Shown one piece after another: positions 10,059 through 19,145 of a DNA stretch of 64,000 bases. The stretch is from positions 62,001 to 126,000 of the forward strand of contig JAVHMA010000004.1 in the NCBI GenBank assembly GCA_031081715.1, written 5' to 3'. Position 1 is the first letter of the stretch; every line of letters starts with the position of its first letter. A program made the translations under genes and the position numbers. Below the pieces are notes generated by a model. It was not told the DNA's origin, did not search any database, and saw nothing but the letters and a program-made list of their open reading frames with translations. The DNA comes from Armatimonadota bacterium. Lineage in GTDB: Bacteria; Sysuimicrobiota; Sysuimicrobiia; Sysuimicrobiales; Humicultoraceae.

Positions 10059-10090
10059 TTGACGGCATCTTTACGTTATCCTGATAGGGT
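10059..10090 (+). promoter_or_regulatory. Possible promoter for the molybdopterin oxidoreductase gene
   Basis: TTGACG at 10059-10064 is a good -35 box in a conspicuously AT-richer island of about 45 bases between nuoC and the molybdoenzyme gene. The -10 box is unclear. GATAGG sits 18 bases on, and TAGGGT with a TG two bases before it sits 20 bases on. The island suggests separate transcription of the downstream gene. Confidence 0.4.
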
Positions 10091-10125
10091 ATAGGCGGGC
10101 GACGCGTCAGCGTGGGGTGAGGACC

Positions 10126-11688
10126 ATGCGCCGTTCGATGGGTCGGGGGCTGGTCGCCGGCGCGGCCGCGGGTGTCGTGCTCGTGGCCGCGATGGCCGCC
10201 GGGCTGCTGCCCACCGGTCTCGTGCTGGCCGCCGCGGTCGCGGAGCGCGCGCGCATGCTGCTCCCGCTCGATGTCGTGGCGTGGCTGATCGTCCGCCTCA
10301 AGTTCGCCGCCAAGCCCCTGGGGTTCTGGACGAGCATGGTCGCGGTGGTGGCCGCCTGCGGCGGTCTCGGCGCCGCAGCCGCCGTGCTGCCGGGCGACGC
10401 CCGCGCGGCGGCCGCGGCGGTCGCGGCTGGCGTCGCCGCCGGGCTGGCTGTGGTGGCGGCGGCGCCGGCCCACACCTACCTGGCGGCGAGCCTGGGCGCC
10501 TACGGCGCTCCGAACGCCGGGGCCGAGGCGTGGGCGCGGATCGCGCTCGGCATCGCCGCGGGCGCGGTGCTCGTTGGGCTCGTCTACCTGGCGGGCCTGA
10601 CCCTGCTCGACGGCGCGCGCGCGCGGCGGACGCTGCCCGCCGGAGGCGCTGGCGGCGCGGGGGTCGCCCGCCGCGAGTTCCTGGCACGGTCGGTCGCTGT
10701 GGGCGCGGCGACGGCGGGTGCTGCGGGCGTGCTGGCCTGGCTGTGGGCCACGGCCGCGCAGGCGGCCGCGGCGGTCGCCTCGGCGTTCCAGCGCGTGCGG
10801 GGGCTGCCGCCCGAGGTGACGCCCAACGACCAGTTCTACGTCATCAGCAAGAATGCGGCCGGGCTCGACCCCCGTCTCGACGGCCGCCGGTGGCGGCTCG
10901 AGATCGCCGGCCTGGTGGGCCGGCCGGTCACACTGACGCTCGACGATATCCGGGCGATGCCGTCGGTCGCGCGCTACCACACGCTGATCTGCATCAGCAA
11001 CGAGGTCGGCGGTGACCTGATCGGCAACGCGCACTGGAAGGGCGTGCGGTTGCGCGACGTGATCCAGCGCGCCGGCGGGGTGAACCCCCGCGCGATCCGC
11101 TTCGCCTTCCGGTCCGCCGACGGCTACACCGAGGGCATCCCGGTCGCGGACGCGATGCAGCCCGACGTGATGCTCGCCTACGAGATGAACGGTGTGCCGC
11201 TGCCGCCCGAGCACGGCTTCCCGCTGCGCCTGCTTATCCCGGGCCTCTATGGCATGAAGAACCCGAAGTGGATCACGAAGATCGAGGCGGTCTCGACCCA
11301 CTTTACAGGATACTGGCAGGCGTCCGGCTGGAGCGACGAGGCCGTGGTGCAGACGGCCTCCATGATCCGCACCCCCGGCGACGGGGGCACCGTGGCCGCG
11401 GGCGAGGTCGGACTGGGCGGCGTGGCGTTCGCGGGCGACCGCGGCATCAGCGGCGTCGAGTACAGCACCGACGGCGGCCGCACCTGGAAGCCGGCCGAGG
11501 TCAAGCCGGCGCTGGGGCCGTACACCTGGGTCCTCTGGGCCGCGGTCTGGAAGCCGGACGGTCCGGGACGCTACACGCTGAGGGTGCGCGCGCGCGACGG
11601 CGGCGGCGTCGTGCAGACGGCCGCCGAGCGGCCGACGAGCCCCGACGGCGCCACGGGCCATCACATCATCCGCGTGCAGGTGCGGTAG
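10126..11688 (+). CDS. Membrane-anchored sulfite-oxidase-family molybdopterin oxidoreductase
   Basis: A 520-residue protein. Residues ~1-165 form about four hydrophobic segments rich in Ala, Gly and Val. ARREFLARSVAVG at ~181-193 resembles a Tat signal (RR at 182-183) placed after these segments. Then comes a sulfite-oxidase-type Moco domain with the Moco cysteine C289 in HTLICISNEVGG, and a C-terminal dimerisation domain with SGVEYSTDGGRTW. The domain order suggests a membrane anchor with the catalytic part outside the cytoplasm. The ATG at 10126 has GGGGTGAGG in front; a GTG nine bases earlier is possible. The substrate (sulfite, or methionine sulfoxide as for MsrP) cannot be told. Confidence 0.85.
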   Translation: MRRSMGRGLVAGAAAGVVLVAAMAAGLLPTGLVLAAAVAERARMLLPLDVVAWLIVRLKFAAKPLGFWTSMVAVVAACGGLGAAAAVLPGDARAAAAAVAAGVAAGLAVVAAAPAHTYLAASLGAYGAPNAGAEAWARIALGIAAGAVLVGLVYLAGLTLLDGARARRTLPAGGAGGAGVARREFLARSVAVGAATAGAAGVLAWLWATAAQAAAAVASAFQRVRGLPPEVTPNDQFYVISKNAAGLDPRLDGRRWRLEIAGLVGRPVTLTLDDIRAMPSVARYHTLICISNEVGGDLIGNAHWKGVRLRDVIQRAGGVNPRAIRFAFRSADGYTEGIPVADAMQPDVMLAYEMNGVPLPPEHGFPLRLLIPGLYGMKNPKWITKIEAVSTHFTGYWQASGWSDEAVVQTASMIRTPGDGGTVAAGEVGLGGVAFAGDRGISGVEYSTDGGRTWKPAEVKPALGPYTWVLWAAVWKPDGPGRYTLRVRARDGGGVVQTAAERPTSPDGATGHHIIRVQVR

Positions 11689-12125
11689 TGGCCGAGTCAG
11701 CGCGCCGCCTGTTCAGCGTGGCCGAGGCCAACGCCGCCCTCCCGGCGGTCGGGGCGCGGCTGACGCGCCTGCGCGAGCTGCGCGACGGCATCGTGCGCGA
11801 GCGCGAGCGGCTCGACGTGCTGTGGCAGCGGCTGGACGCGGGGGAGGCGGTGCTGGCCGAGCTCGGTGCCCGCCAGCAGGCGCTCGAGGGGCTGGCGGCG
11901 GAGTTCGGCGCGCTGGTCGCCGAGGTGGAGGCCACCGGGGTGGTCGTCCGCGACGTGGAGGCCGGTCTGGTGGACTTTCCCGCCGAGGTGCGCGGCATTC
12001 CCATCTTCCTCTGCTGGAGGCTGGGCGAGCCCGGCGTCGGCTTCTGGCATGGCGTTTCCGAGGGCTTCGCCGGCCGCCGGCCGATCGCGTCGATCGAGGA
12101 ACCCACCGCCCCGGGACCCAACTGA
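11688..12125 (+). CDS. DUF2203 family protein
   Basis: A 145-residue soluble protein of the DUF2203 type. It starts with RLFSVAEANAALP, has a long heptad-rich helix at about residues 20-80 likely to be coiled coil, and ends with VEAGLVDFPAEVRG, LCWRLGEPGVGFWHG and GFAGRRPI. No function is known for the family. The GTG start overlaps the molybdoenzyme stop (TAGTG), so the two are probably co-translated. This link does not by itself show a shared role. Confidence 0.8.
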   Translation: MAESARRLFSVAEANAALPAVGARLTRLRELRDGIVRERERLDVLWQRLDAGEAVLAELGARQQALEGLAAEFGALVAEVEATGVVVRDVEAGLVDFPAEVRGIPIFLCWRLGEPGVGFWHGVSEGFAGRRPIASIEEPTAPGPN

Positions 12126-12207
12126 GATCACCCGGGAGGAGCCTCGCGCAGGGCCGCGAAGAGCGCACCGAACGCGACTGACTGTCCACGGACCGCTACC
12201 GCCGACC

Positions 12208-12239
12208 CGGCCCCGGGATGGGTCCTGCCTCCGGGGCCG
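12208..12239 (+). terminator. Hairpin upstream of lpdA
   Basis: A perfect 9-bp inverted repeat (CGGCCCCGG and CCGGGGCCG, 14-base loop) lies in the 144-base gap between the DUF2203 gene and lpdA. There is no T-run after it, so it may be a Rho-linked or weak terminator, or a leader hairpin of the dehydrogenase operon. Confidence 0.4.
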
Positions 12240-12269
12240 TCGTGTGAACGGCGGGCAGGGGAGGAGAAG

Positions 12270-13667
12270 GTGACCACCGCATACGACCTGGTGATCATCG
12301 GCGGGGGGCCGGCCGGCTATACCGGCGCGGTCCGCGCGGCGCAACTCGGGCTGCGCACCGCCATCGTGGAGCGTGACCGGCTCGGCGGCATCTGCCTGCA
12401 CTGGGGCTGCGTGCCCACGAAGGTCCTGCTGCACACCGCGGAGCTCGCCCTGCGCCTCCGCGAGGCCGAGACGTTCGGGCTCGAGGTCGGCCCCGTGCGC
12501 ATCCACTACGACCGCATGCACCGGCGCAAGGCCGAGGTCGTGGAGAAGCACCACAAGGGTGTGCAGTACCTGATGCGCAAGCACAAGATCGACGTGTTCG
12601 CCGGCACCGGCCGGCTCGGCGGCGGCGGTCGCGTGCACGTCGCGCTCAACGACGGCTCCGAGACCGAGCTGGCCGCCCGCGCGACCATGATCGCTACCGG
12701 CTCGGCGCCGCGCAGCATCCCCGGCATCGAGATCGACAACGTCCGCGTCCTCGACAGCACCGGGGCGCTCTCGCTCACCCAACTGCCCGGCTCGATCGCG
12801 ATCCTGGGCGCGGGCGCGGTCGGCGCGGAGTTCGCGAGCCTGTTCACCGTGCTGGGGAGCGAGGTCACGCTCATCGAGCTGCTCCCGGCGGTGGTGCCCC
12901 TCGAGGACCCCGAGGTGGGCCGGGCTCTCGAGCGCGCCTTCACCCGCCGCGGGATGCGTGTGCTCACCGGCGCGACCGCGACCGGGGTCGCCGCCTCCGA
13001 TAGCGGCGTCACCGTCACCGTGGAGAAGGGCGGGGAACGTCAGGCCGTGACCGTGGACTACCTGCTCGTCGCGGTCGGCCGCGCGCCGCTCATTGACGGG
13101 CTCGGCCTGGAGGCCGCGGGCGTCGCCGTGGAGCGCGGGGCGGTGAAGGTGGACGCCGACTACCGTACCTCCGCGCCGGGCATCTACGCCGTCGGGGACG
13201 CGATCGGCGGCGCCTTCCGGCTTGCGCACGTCGCGGCGGCCGAGGCGGTCCGTGTGGCGGAGCTGGTCGCGGGCGCGCCGTCGGTGCCGATCGACTACCA
13301 GGCCGTGCCGCGGCCCACGTTCAGCATCCCGCAGGTGGCCGCGATGGGACTGAGCGAGCCCCAGGCCGTCGAGGCGGGGCACGCCGTTCGGGTGGGCCGG
13401 TTTCCGTTCAGCGCCAACGCGAAGGCATCGATCGAAGGCGAGCGCGACGGATTCGTGAAGGTGGTCAGCGACGCGCAGACCGGGGAGCTGCTTGGGGTCC
13501 ACATGGTTGGGCCGGCGGTGACCGAGCTACTGGCCGAAGCCGTCATGGCCAGGACCCTGGAGGGGACCGCGCTCGAGGTGGCCGGGGCCGTCCACTCGCA
13601 CCCCACCCTCTCCGAGGCGGTGCGGGAGGCAGCCCTGGACGCCCTGGGAAGAGTCCGGGAGGCCTGA
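12270..13667 (+). CDS. lpdA: Dihydrolipoyl dehydrogenase (E3)
   Basis: A 465-residue flavoprotein that reoxidises the dihydrolipoyl arm of the E2 protein with NAD. The FAD-binding GGGPAGYTGAVRAAQLG is at the N terminus. The redox disulfide is in GGICLHWGCVPTK, with four residues between the cysteines as usual. The NAD site is GAGAVGAEFASLF, and the C-terminal HSHPTLSEA gives the catalytic His-Glu pair. The GTG has GGGGAGGAGAAGG in front. It heads an operon with E1 alpha, E1 beta, E2 and lipA. Confidence 0.96.
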   Translation: MTTAYDLVIIGGGPAGYTGAVRAAQLGLRTAIVERDRLGGICLHWGCVPTKVLLHTAELALRLREAETFGLEVGPVRIHYDRMHRRKAEVVEKHHKGVQYLMRKHKIDVFAGTGRLGGGGRVHVALNDGSETELAARATMIATGSAPRSIPGIEIDNVRVLDSTGALSLTQLPGSIAILGAGAVGAEFASLFTVLGSEVTLIELLPAVVPLEDPEVGRALERAFTRRGMRVLTGATATGVAASDSGVTVTVEKGGERQAVTVDYLLVAVGRAPLIDGLGLEAAGVAVERGAVKVDADYRTSAPGIYAVGDAIGGAFRLAHVAAAEAVRVAELVAGAPSVPIDYQAVPRPTFSIPQVAAMGLSEPQAVEAGHAVRVGRFPFSANAKASIEGERDGFVKVVSDAQTGELLGVHMVGPAVTELLAEAVMARTLEGTALEVAGAVHSHPTLSEAVREAALDALGRVREA

Positions 13668-13713
13668 CGCGAATACTCCATCCACGTCCGAGGCGGGTGG
13701 GGAGGCGGGAGCG

Positions 13714-14736
13714 ATGGCCGCACGCGAGACGCACGCCAGGCCAACCGGCGCGCGTCACGAGGCGCTAGGGCTGCACCCGGACGACTTGTTGGAGATGTAT
13801 TACCACATCGCGCTCGCCCGCGCGATCGACGAGCGCATGTGGGTCCTGCAGCGCGCGGGGCTGGTGCCGTTCGTGATCTCCGGGCAGGGGCACGAGGGCG
13901 CGCAGGTCGGCGTCATGTGGGCCACCGACCGCACCCGCGACTGGCTCGTGCCGTACTATCGCCAGCTCGCGGCCTGCCTGGTGCGGGGCATGAGCGCCCG
14001 CGACCTGATGCTGGGGCTGTTCGCCCGCGAGGGCGATCCCTCCAGCGGCGGCCGGCAGATGCCGGCGCACTGGGCCGACCCGCGCCACCGCATCATGACC
14101 ACCAGCAGCCCGGTCGCCACCCAGTACCTGCACGCGGTCGGCATCGCCTACGCGGCGAAGGTGCGGGGCACCGGCGAGCTCGTCGTCACCTCGATGGGCG
14201 AGGGCAGCACGAGCCAGGGCGATTGGCACGAGGCGATGAACTTCGCCGGGGTGCACCGGCTGCCGGTCGTCTTCATGGTCGAGAACAACCGGTACGCGAT
14301 CTCGGTGCCCACGCGCCTGCAGATGGCCGTCGAGGACGTCGCGGTGCGCGCGGCCGGCTACGGCTTCCCGGGTGTCGTGGTGGACGGGAGCGACGTGCTG
14401 GCGTGCTACGAGGCCGGGCGCGAGGCCGTCCGGCGCGCCCGGGCCGGCGAGGGGCCGACCCTCATCGAGTGCAAGGTGGAGCGATTGACGGCGCACTCCT
14501 CCGAGGATCGCCAGGAGAAGTACCGGCCGACGGCCGACCTCGAGGCGGCGCGCAGCAAGGACGCCCTGGTGGTGTTCAAGCACTACCTGGAGCAGGTGGG
14601 CGTGCTCGACGAGGCGCGCTACACCGAGATCTACCGGCGCATCCGGGCCGAGGTGAACGACGCGACCGACTACGCCGAGGCACGACCGATGCCGGATGCG
14701 GCGACCGTGGGGCGGCACGTGTACGCGGAGGAGTAG
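13714..14736 (+). CDS. 2-oxoacid dehydrogenase E1 component, alpha subunit
   Basis: A 340-residue thiamine diphosphate enzyme subunit. The GEGSTSQGDWHEAMNFAG...VENNRYAIS block is the cofactor-binding GDG-N motif, here GEG. SSEDRQEKYRP is the phosphorylation-loop region typical of branched-chain-type E1 alpha. The alpha/beta split and the neighbours make it the E1 of a pyruvate or branched-chain 2-oxoacid dehydrogenase complex; the branched-chain type looks closer but the substrate is not fixed by sequence alone. The ATG has GGGGAGGCGGGAGCG in front. Confidence 0.9.
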   Translation: MAARETHARPTGARHEALGLHPDDLLEMYYHIALARAIDERMWVLQRAGLVPFVISGQGHEGAQVGVMWATDRTRDWLVPYYRQLAACLVRGMSARDLMLGLFAREGDPSSGGRQMPAHWADPRHRIMTTSSPVATQYLHAVGIAYAAKVRGTGELVVTSMGEGSTSQGDWHEAMNFAGVHRLPVVFMVENNRYAISVPTRLQMAVEDVAVRAAGYGFPGVVVDGSDVLACYEAGREAVRRARAGEGPTLIECKVERLTAHSSEDRQEKYRPTADLEAARSKDALVVFKHYLEQVGVLDEARYTEIYRRIRAEVNDATDYAEARPMPDAATVGRHVYAEE

Positions 14737-14739
14737 CCG

Positions 14740-15729
14740 ATGGCGGAGCTGCGCTACATCGACGCGATCCGCGACGCGATGCTCACCGAGATGCGCCGCG
14801 ACGAGCGCGTGCTGGTGCTCGGCGAGGACGTGGGGGTGAAGGGCGGGGTCTTTGGCGCCACCGATGGCTTCCACGCCGAGTTCGGCGAGGCGCGCGTGCT
14901 CGACACGCCGCTGGCCGAGTCGCTGATCGTCGGCGCGGCGATCGGGATGGCGGTCGGGGGGCTGCGGCCCATCGCCGAGATCCAGTTCTCGGATTTCATC
15001 TTCCCGGCGTTCAACCAGATCGTGAGCGAGGCCGCGCGGATCCGCTACCGCAGCGCGGGGGCGTTCGGCTGTCCGCTCGTCATCCGCGCGCCCTACGGCG
15101 GCGGGGTCGAGGTCCACGGCGGCCTGTATCACTCGCAGAGCGTCGAGGCCTTTTTCGCGCACGTGCCGGGCCTCAAGGTCGTCACCCCGTATGCGCCGTC
15201 CGACGCGAAGGGGCTGCTCATCGCGGCCATCCGCGATCCTGACCCGGTGCTCTTCCTCGAGCACAAGCGGCTCTACCGCGCCCTGCGCGAGGACGTGCCC
15301 GAGGGCGACTACACGGTGCCGATCGGGCCGGCGCTCGTGCGCCGGGGGGGCACCACGCTGTCGGTTTTCGCCTACGGGCAAATGCTGCACGAGGCGCTGC
15401 GCGCGGCCGGCGACGTCGCGGCCGAGGGGCTGGACGTCGAGGTGGTGGACCTGCGCACGCTGCGGCCGCTGGACGCCGCGACGATCCTGGCCTCGGTGCG
15501 CAAGACCGGCAAGGCCCTGATCGTCTACGAAGACAACCGGTTCATGGGCTTCGGGGCCGAGGTGGCGGCGCTGATCGCCGAGGAGGCGTTCGACGCGCTC
15601 GACGGGCCGATTGTGCGGGTGGGGGGCCTGGACGTGCCCGCCGTCCCCTACGCCGACACGCTCGCCGCCGCGTTCATGCCCACCGCCGGCAAGATCGCCG
15701 ACGCCATGCGCCGGCTGGCGGCGTACTGA
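14740..15729 (+). CDS. 2-oxoacid dehydrogenase E1 component, beta subunit
   Basis: A 329-residue partner of the alpha subunit, with the transketolase-like pyrimidine-binding domain (LGEDVGVKGGVF, DTPLAESLIVGAAIGMA with the catalytic Glu, AEIQFSDFIFPAFNQIV) and a C-terminal transketolase domain (RRGGTTLSVFAYG). It starts three bases after the alpha stop. Together the subunits decarboxylate a 2-oxoacid and pass the acyl group to lipoyl-E2. Confidence 0.93.
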   Translation: MAELRYIDAIRDAMLTEMRRDERVLVLGEDVGVKGGVFGATDGFHAEFGEARVLDTPLAESLIVGAAIGMAVGGLRPIAEIQFSDFIFPAFNQIVSEAARIRYRSAGAFGCPLVIRAPYGGGVEVHGGLYHSQSVEAFFAHVPGLKVVTPYAPSDAKGLLIAAIRDPDPVLFLEHKRLYRALREDVPEGDYTVPIGPALVRRGGTTLSVFAYGQMLHEALRAAGDVAAEGLDVEVVDLRTLRPLDAATILASVRKTGKALIVYEDNRFMGFGAEVAALIAEEAFDALDGPIVRVGGLDVPAVPYADTLAAAFMPTAGKIADAMRRLAAY

Positions 15730-15738
15730 GGCCGCGCC

Positions 15739-17007
15739 GTGCCGGTCGAGATCAAACTCCCGCAGCTCGGCGAGAGCATCCACGAGGGGACCATCGCCCG
15801 GTGGCTCAAGCGGCCCGGCGACCGCGTCGAGAAGTACGAGCCGCTGGCGGAGATCATCACCGACAAGGTCAACGTCGAGATGCCATCGCCGCTGGGCGGG
15901 GTGCTCGTGGAGCTCCTGGTGCCCGAGGGCGAGACCAGGCCCGTGGGCTCGCCCATCGCCCTGATCGACACCGCCTCGGGTGAGCCCGCGGCCGAGGCGC
16001 CCGTTCCGCGGCAGGCGCCGGCGGGGGGCCCCGCGGGCTCGGACGGGTCGCCGGCGCCGGCGCGCGCGACCGCGGGGCGCGCCGCGGCGGGCGGGGTGCG
16101 GCTCTCGCCGCTCGTGCGGAAGCTCGCCGAGGAGCACCGCATCCCGCCCGAGGTGCTGGAGGGCATGGCCGGTTCTGGCGCCGGCGGCCGCGTCACCAAG
16201 GACGACGTGCTGCGCTACGTCGCCGGGCGCGGGGCCGCGCCGACGGCCCCGGAGCCCGGCGGGCCAGCCGCCCCGCCGGGCGGTCCGGCCTCGACGCCGC
16301 CCGTGGCGCCACCCGCCACCGCCGACGAGGTCGTGCGGCTCAGCCCACTGCGGCGCGCGATCGCGCAGCGCATGGCGCAGAGCAAGCGCGAGATCCCGCA
16401 CGCCTACGGGGTCATCGAGGTGGACATGAGCGCGGTGGTCGCCTGGCGCGAGGCGCAGCGCGACGCATGGCGGGCCCGCGAGGGGGTGCCGCTCACCTAC
16501 ACCGCGTTCTTCGTGCGCGCGGCCTGCGCCGCGCTGCGCGCGCACCCGGTCGTGAACGCGTCGTGGAGCGACGACGGCCTCATCCTCCGCAGGGCCGTGC
16601 ACGTCGGTGTCGGCATCGCGGTGGATGACGGGCTGCTCGTCCCAGTCATCCATGACGCCGACCGGCTCAGCCTGGCAGGCGTCGCCCGGGCCCTGGACGA
16701 CCTGACGCGACGGGCGCGCGCCGGCCGCCTCACCCTCGACGACATCGGCGGCGGCACGTTCACGATCACCAATCCCGGTGTCTTCGGCTCGATCTGGTCG
16801 ATGCCGATCATCGTCCCCGGCCAGGCCGCCATCCTGGCGACCGACGCGATCGTCAAGCGGGCGGTGGTGCGCGACGATGCGATCGCGATCCGGCCGGTGA
16901 TGCATCTCGGGCTCGCGTTCGACCACCGCATCTTCGACGGCGCGGTGGCGATGCAGTTCCTCAACCACATGAAGGGATGGTTCGAAGACTATCGCGATGG
17001 CCGTTGA
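15739..17007 (+). CDS. Dihydrolipoamide acyltransferase (E2)
   Basis: A 422-residue protein with the standard three-part plan. The lipoyl domain spans ~1-78, with the lipoylated K43 in TDKVNVEMPS. An E3/E1-binding domain spans ~121-160 (RLSPLVRKLAEEHRIP...GRVTKDDVL). The catalytic domain spans ~197-422 and has GGTFTITNPGVFGS and the active-site DHRIFDG near the C terminus. Pro/Ala-rich linkers separate the domains. The GTG start follows E1 beta by nine bases. Its last 11 bases overlap lipA, which makes the lipoyl cofactor it needs. Confidence 0.95.
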   Translation: MPVEIKLPQLGESIHEGTIARWLKRPGDRVEKYEPLAEIITDKVNVEMPSPLGGVLVELLVPEGETRPVGSPIALIDTASGEPAAEAPVPRQAPAGGPAGSDGSPAPARATAGRAAAGGVRLSPLVRKLAEEHRIPPEVLEGMAGSGAGGRVTKDDVLRYVAGRGAAPTAPEPGGPAAPPGGPASTPPVAPPATADEVVRLSPLRRAIAQRMAQSKREIPHAYGVIEVDMSAVVAWREAQRDAWRAREGVPLTYTAFFVRAACAALRAHPVVNASWSDDGLILRRAVHVGVGIAVDDGLLVPVIHDADRLSLAGVARALDDLTRRARAGRLTLDDIGGGTFTITNPGVFGSIWSMPIIVPGQAAILATDAIVKRAVVRDDAIAIRPVMHLGLAFDHRIFDGAVAMQFLNHMKGWFEDYRDGR

Positions 17008-17911
17008 GACCCGCCGCCCCGAGTGGCTGAAGGCCCGGTTGCCCGCCGGGGCCAACTACGTGGACCTGAAGGCGATCATGCGCGGCCGGCAGATGCACAC
17101 GGTCTGCGAGGAGGCGCGCTGCCCGAACATCGGCGAGTGCTGGGACCGCCGGACGGCGACGTTCCTGATCCTCGGCAACGTCTGCACGCGCGCGTGCGCC
17201 TACTGCGCGATCGCGCACGGTCTGCCGAGCGAGCTCGACCTGGCCGAGCCCGCGCGCCTGGCAGACGCCTGTGCCGCAATGGGGCTGCGCCACGCGGTCA
17301 TCACGTCGGTGAACCGCGACGATTTGGCCGACGGCGGCGCCGCGGTCTACGCCGAAGCGATCCGCCAGATCCACCGCCGGCTACCGGAGTGCACGGTGGA
17401 GGTCCTGATCCCGGACTTCAAGGGCGACCCCGGGGCGCTGCGGACCGTGCTGGACGCCAACCCCGAGATCCTGGCGCACAACATCGAGAGTGTCCGGCGC
17501 GTCTTCAAGATTGTCCGCGGCGGCGGGTCGTACGACCGGTCGCTCGTGCTGCTCCGGAGGGCGAAGGAGTGGGGCTACACGTCGTTCACCAAGAGCGGCC
17601 TCATCCTGGGTATGGGCGAGACGACCGACGAGATTGTTGCGACCATGGACGACCTGCGCGCGGTGGACGTGGACGTGCTCACGCTCGGCCAGTACCTGCG
17701 GCCGAGTCCGGACCACCACCCGATCGACCGCTACGTGACCCCGCAGGAGTTCGCGATGCTGCGCGAGGAAGGGCTCCGCCGCGGCTTTCGGTACGTGGAG
17801 TCCGGGCCGCTGGTGCGCTCGTCGTACCGGGCGGATGTGCAGGCGCAGGCGGTGCGGGCGCACCGCGCGCGGTTCGGCCGGGGCTCCCCGGCGCCGGACC
17901 CGGTGGCCTGA
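16997..17911 (+). CDS. lipA: Lipoyl synthase
   Basis: A 304-residue radical SAM enzyme that inserts two sulfurs into octanoyl-E2. Both clusters are visible: the auxiliary CX4CX5C at C37, C42, C48 and the radical SAM CX3CX2C at C63, C67, C70. The C-terminal RSSY motif at about 281-284 supplies the serine that ligates the auxiliary cluster. The ATG lies inside the end of the E2 gene, so the two are translationally coupled. No octanoyltransferase (lipB) or lipoate ligase gene is in the window. Confidence 0.97.
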   Translation: MAVETRRPEWLKARLPAGANYVDLKAIMRGRQMHTVCEEARCPNIGECWDRRTATFLILGNVCTRACAYCAIAHGLPSELDLAEPARLADACAAMGLRHAVITSVNRDDLADGGAAVYAEAIRQIHRRLPECTVEVLIPDFKGDPGALRTVLDANPEILAHNIESVRRVFKIVRGGGSYDRSLVLLRRAKEWGYTSFTKSGLILGMGETTDEIVATMDDLRAVDVDVLTLGQYLRPSPDHHPIDRYVTPQEFAMLREEGLRRGFRYVESGPLVRSSYRADVQAQAVRAHRARFGRGSPAPDPVA

Positions 17912-18001
17912 TCCGGGGCCGCCCAGGGCGAGGACCCGGCTCTCCACGACCTGCCCGACCGGCCTGTGCCACCCCGACGGCAGGATGGCGCGGGGCCGGA
18001 C

Positions 18002-19021
18002 TCAGGCGCCACCGCCCGTCCCTCCGGTCTTGGCCCGCTTCTCCATGACCGTGGACGAGTGCCCGGGGAACAGCGCGGCCGAGGGGTTCAGGTACTGCGC
18101 CGCGTTGTTCACCGCCGTGGCCGCCTCGCCGAACCCCGTCGCGATGAGCTTGAGCTTCCCCGGATAGGTGACGATGTCGCCCGCGGCGTAGACGCCCGGC
18201 AGGTTGGTCGCCATCCGGGTGTCTACCACGATCGCATCGCCGTCCAGCACCAGCCCCCAGGTGGCAATCGCGCCCAGGTTGCTGACCAGCCCCAGGAACG
18301 CCAGCACGGCGTCCACCGGGAGCACGGTCTCTTCCTTCGTCTTCGTGTTCACGATCACGGCCTCCTCGACGTGCGCGTTGCCGTGTAGCGCGCGTAGCTC
18401 GTGGAAGACCCGCACGTCCACCGGCGAGGCGGCCAGCTTGCGGACGCTGTCGGCGTGCGCGCGGAACTGATCCCGCCGGTGGATCAGCGTGATCGACCGT
18501 GCCACGGGGACCAGGTTGAGCGCCCAGTCCACGGCACTGTCGCCGCCGCCGGCGATGAGCAGCCGGCGCTCCGCGAAGGCGCTCTTCTGCCGCACGGCGT
18601 AGTGCAGCCCGCGGCCCGCGTACTGGTCGATCTCCGCCCGGCCGTAGGTCTTGGGCGCGAAGGCGCCGATCCCGGCGGTGATCAGGCACGCGCGGGTCAG
18701 GAGCACCCCGGTGGTGGTCACCAGGCGGATCGTGCGGTCAGCCAGGTGCGCGAACGAGCGGATCTCCTCGTTGAGGAGCACCTCGGGTCCGTACTGCATC
18801 GCCTGCTCGACCAGGTTGGCCACGAGGTCCTTCCCGAGCACCTTCGGAAACCCGGCGACGTCGTAGATGTACTTGTCGGGGTACAGCGCCGTGATCTGCC
18901 CGCCGAGGTCCGGCTGGCTGTCCACGAGGCGGACCGACAGCCCGCGGAAGCCGGCGTAGTACGCGGCAAACAGCCCGGTCGGACCCGCGCCGATGATCGT
19001 CAGGTCAGACAGCGAGGACAT
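18002..19021 (-). CDS. Thioredoxin-reductase-like ferredoxin/flavodoxin-NADP reductase
   Basis: A 339-residue two-dinucleotide-fold flavoprotein. It has FAD-binding GAGPTGLFAAYYAG, NAD(P)-binding GGGDSAVDWALNL, and a C-terminal ATAVNNAAQYLNP tail. It lacks the CxxC redox pair of thioredoxin reductase, and in length and C-terminal form matches the TrxR-like FNR family (YumC type). That family reduces ferredoxin with NADPH or the reverse. The start is the ATG at 19021 with an ideal GGAGGTGGGA ribosome site. It converges on lipA, with 90 bases between the stops. Confidence 0.85.
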   Translation of the reverse strand: MSSLSDLTIIGAGPTGLFAAYYAGFRGLSVRLVDSQPDLGGQITALYPDKYIYDVAGFPKVLGKDLVANLVEQAMQYGPEVLLNEEIRSFAHLADRTIRLVTTTGVLLTRACLITAGIGAFAPKTYGRAEIDQYAGRGLHYAVRQKSAFAERRLLIAGGGDSAVDWALNLVPVARSITLIHRRDQFRAHADSVRKLAASPVDVRVFHELRALHGNAHVEEAVIVNTKTKEETVLPVDAVLAFLGLVSNLGAIATWGLVLDGDAIVVDTRMATNLPGVYAAGDIVTYPGKLKLIATGFGEAATAVNNAAQYLNPSAALFPGHSSTVMEKRAKTGGTGGGA

Positions 19022-19064
19022 TCCCACCTCCGGAGGCCGCACGCTCGCGCGCGTGGGGCGTTTA

Positions 19065-19099
19065 TTGACACACCCCGGGCCCCATGGCACCCTTAGGAA
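19065..19099 (+). promoter_or_regulatory. Possible promoter upstream of the moeZ-like gene
   Basis: TTGACA at 19065-19070 is a perfect -35 box in the divergent gap. The only -10-like sequence, TAGGAA at 19094-19099, is 23 bases away, which is too far for a standard sigma-70 promoter. It may use another factor or be coincidence. Confidence 0.3.
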
Positions 19100-19145
19100 T
19101 ACGGCGCGCGCGCGCGCCGTCCTACGCGTATGGGGTGATGTGCAC

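Noticed and set aside
12126-12269. Possible tRNA or small RNA gene in the gap before lpdA
   Set aside because: Only one strong hairpin is found; there is no cloverleaf, anticodon arm or T-loop consensus.
13765-17055. A 1096-codon open frame on the minus strand opposite the 2-oxoacid dehydrogenase genes
   Set aside because: It is low-complexity (Arg, His, Gly, Val, Ala), lacks any domain, and lies antisense to genes with clear motifs. Long antisense frames are expected at this G+C.
17912-18001. Bidirectional terminator between lipA and the flavoprotein gene
   Set aside because: The 90-base convergent gap has no clear inverted repeat with a T-run on either strand.
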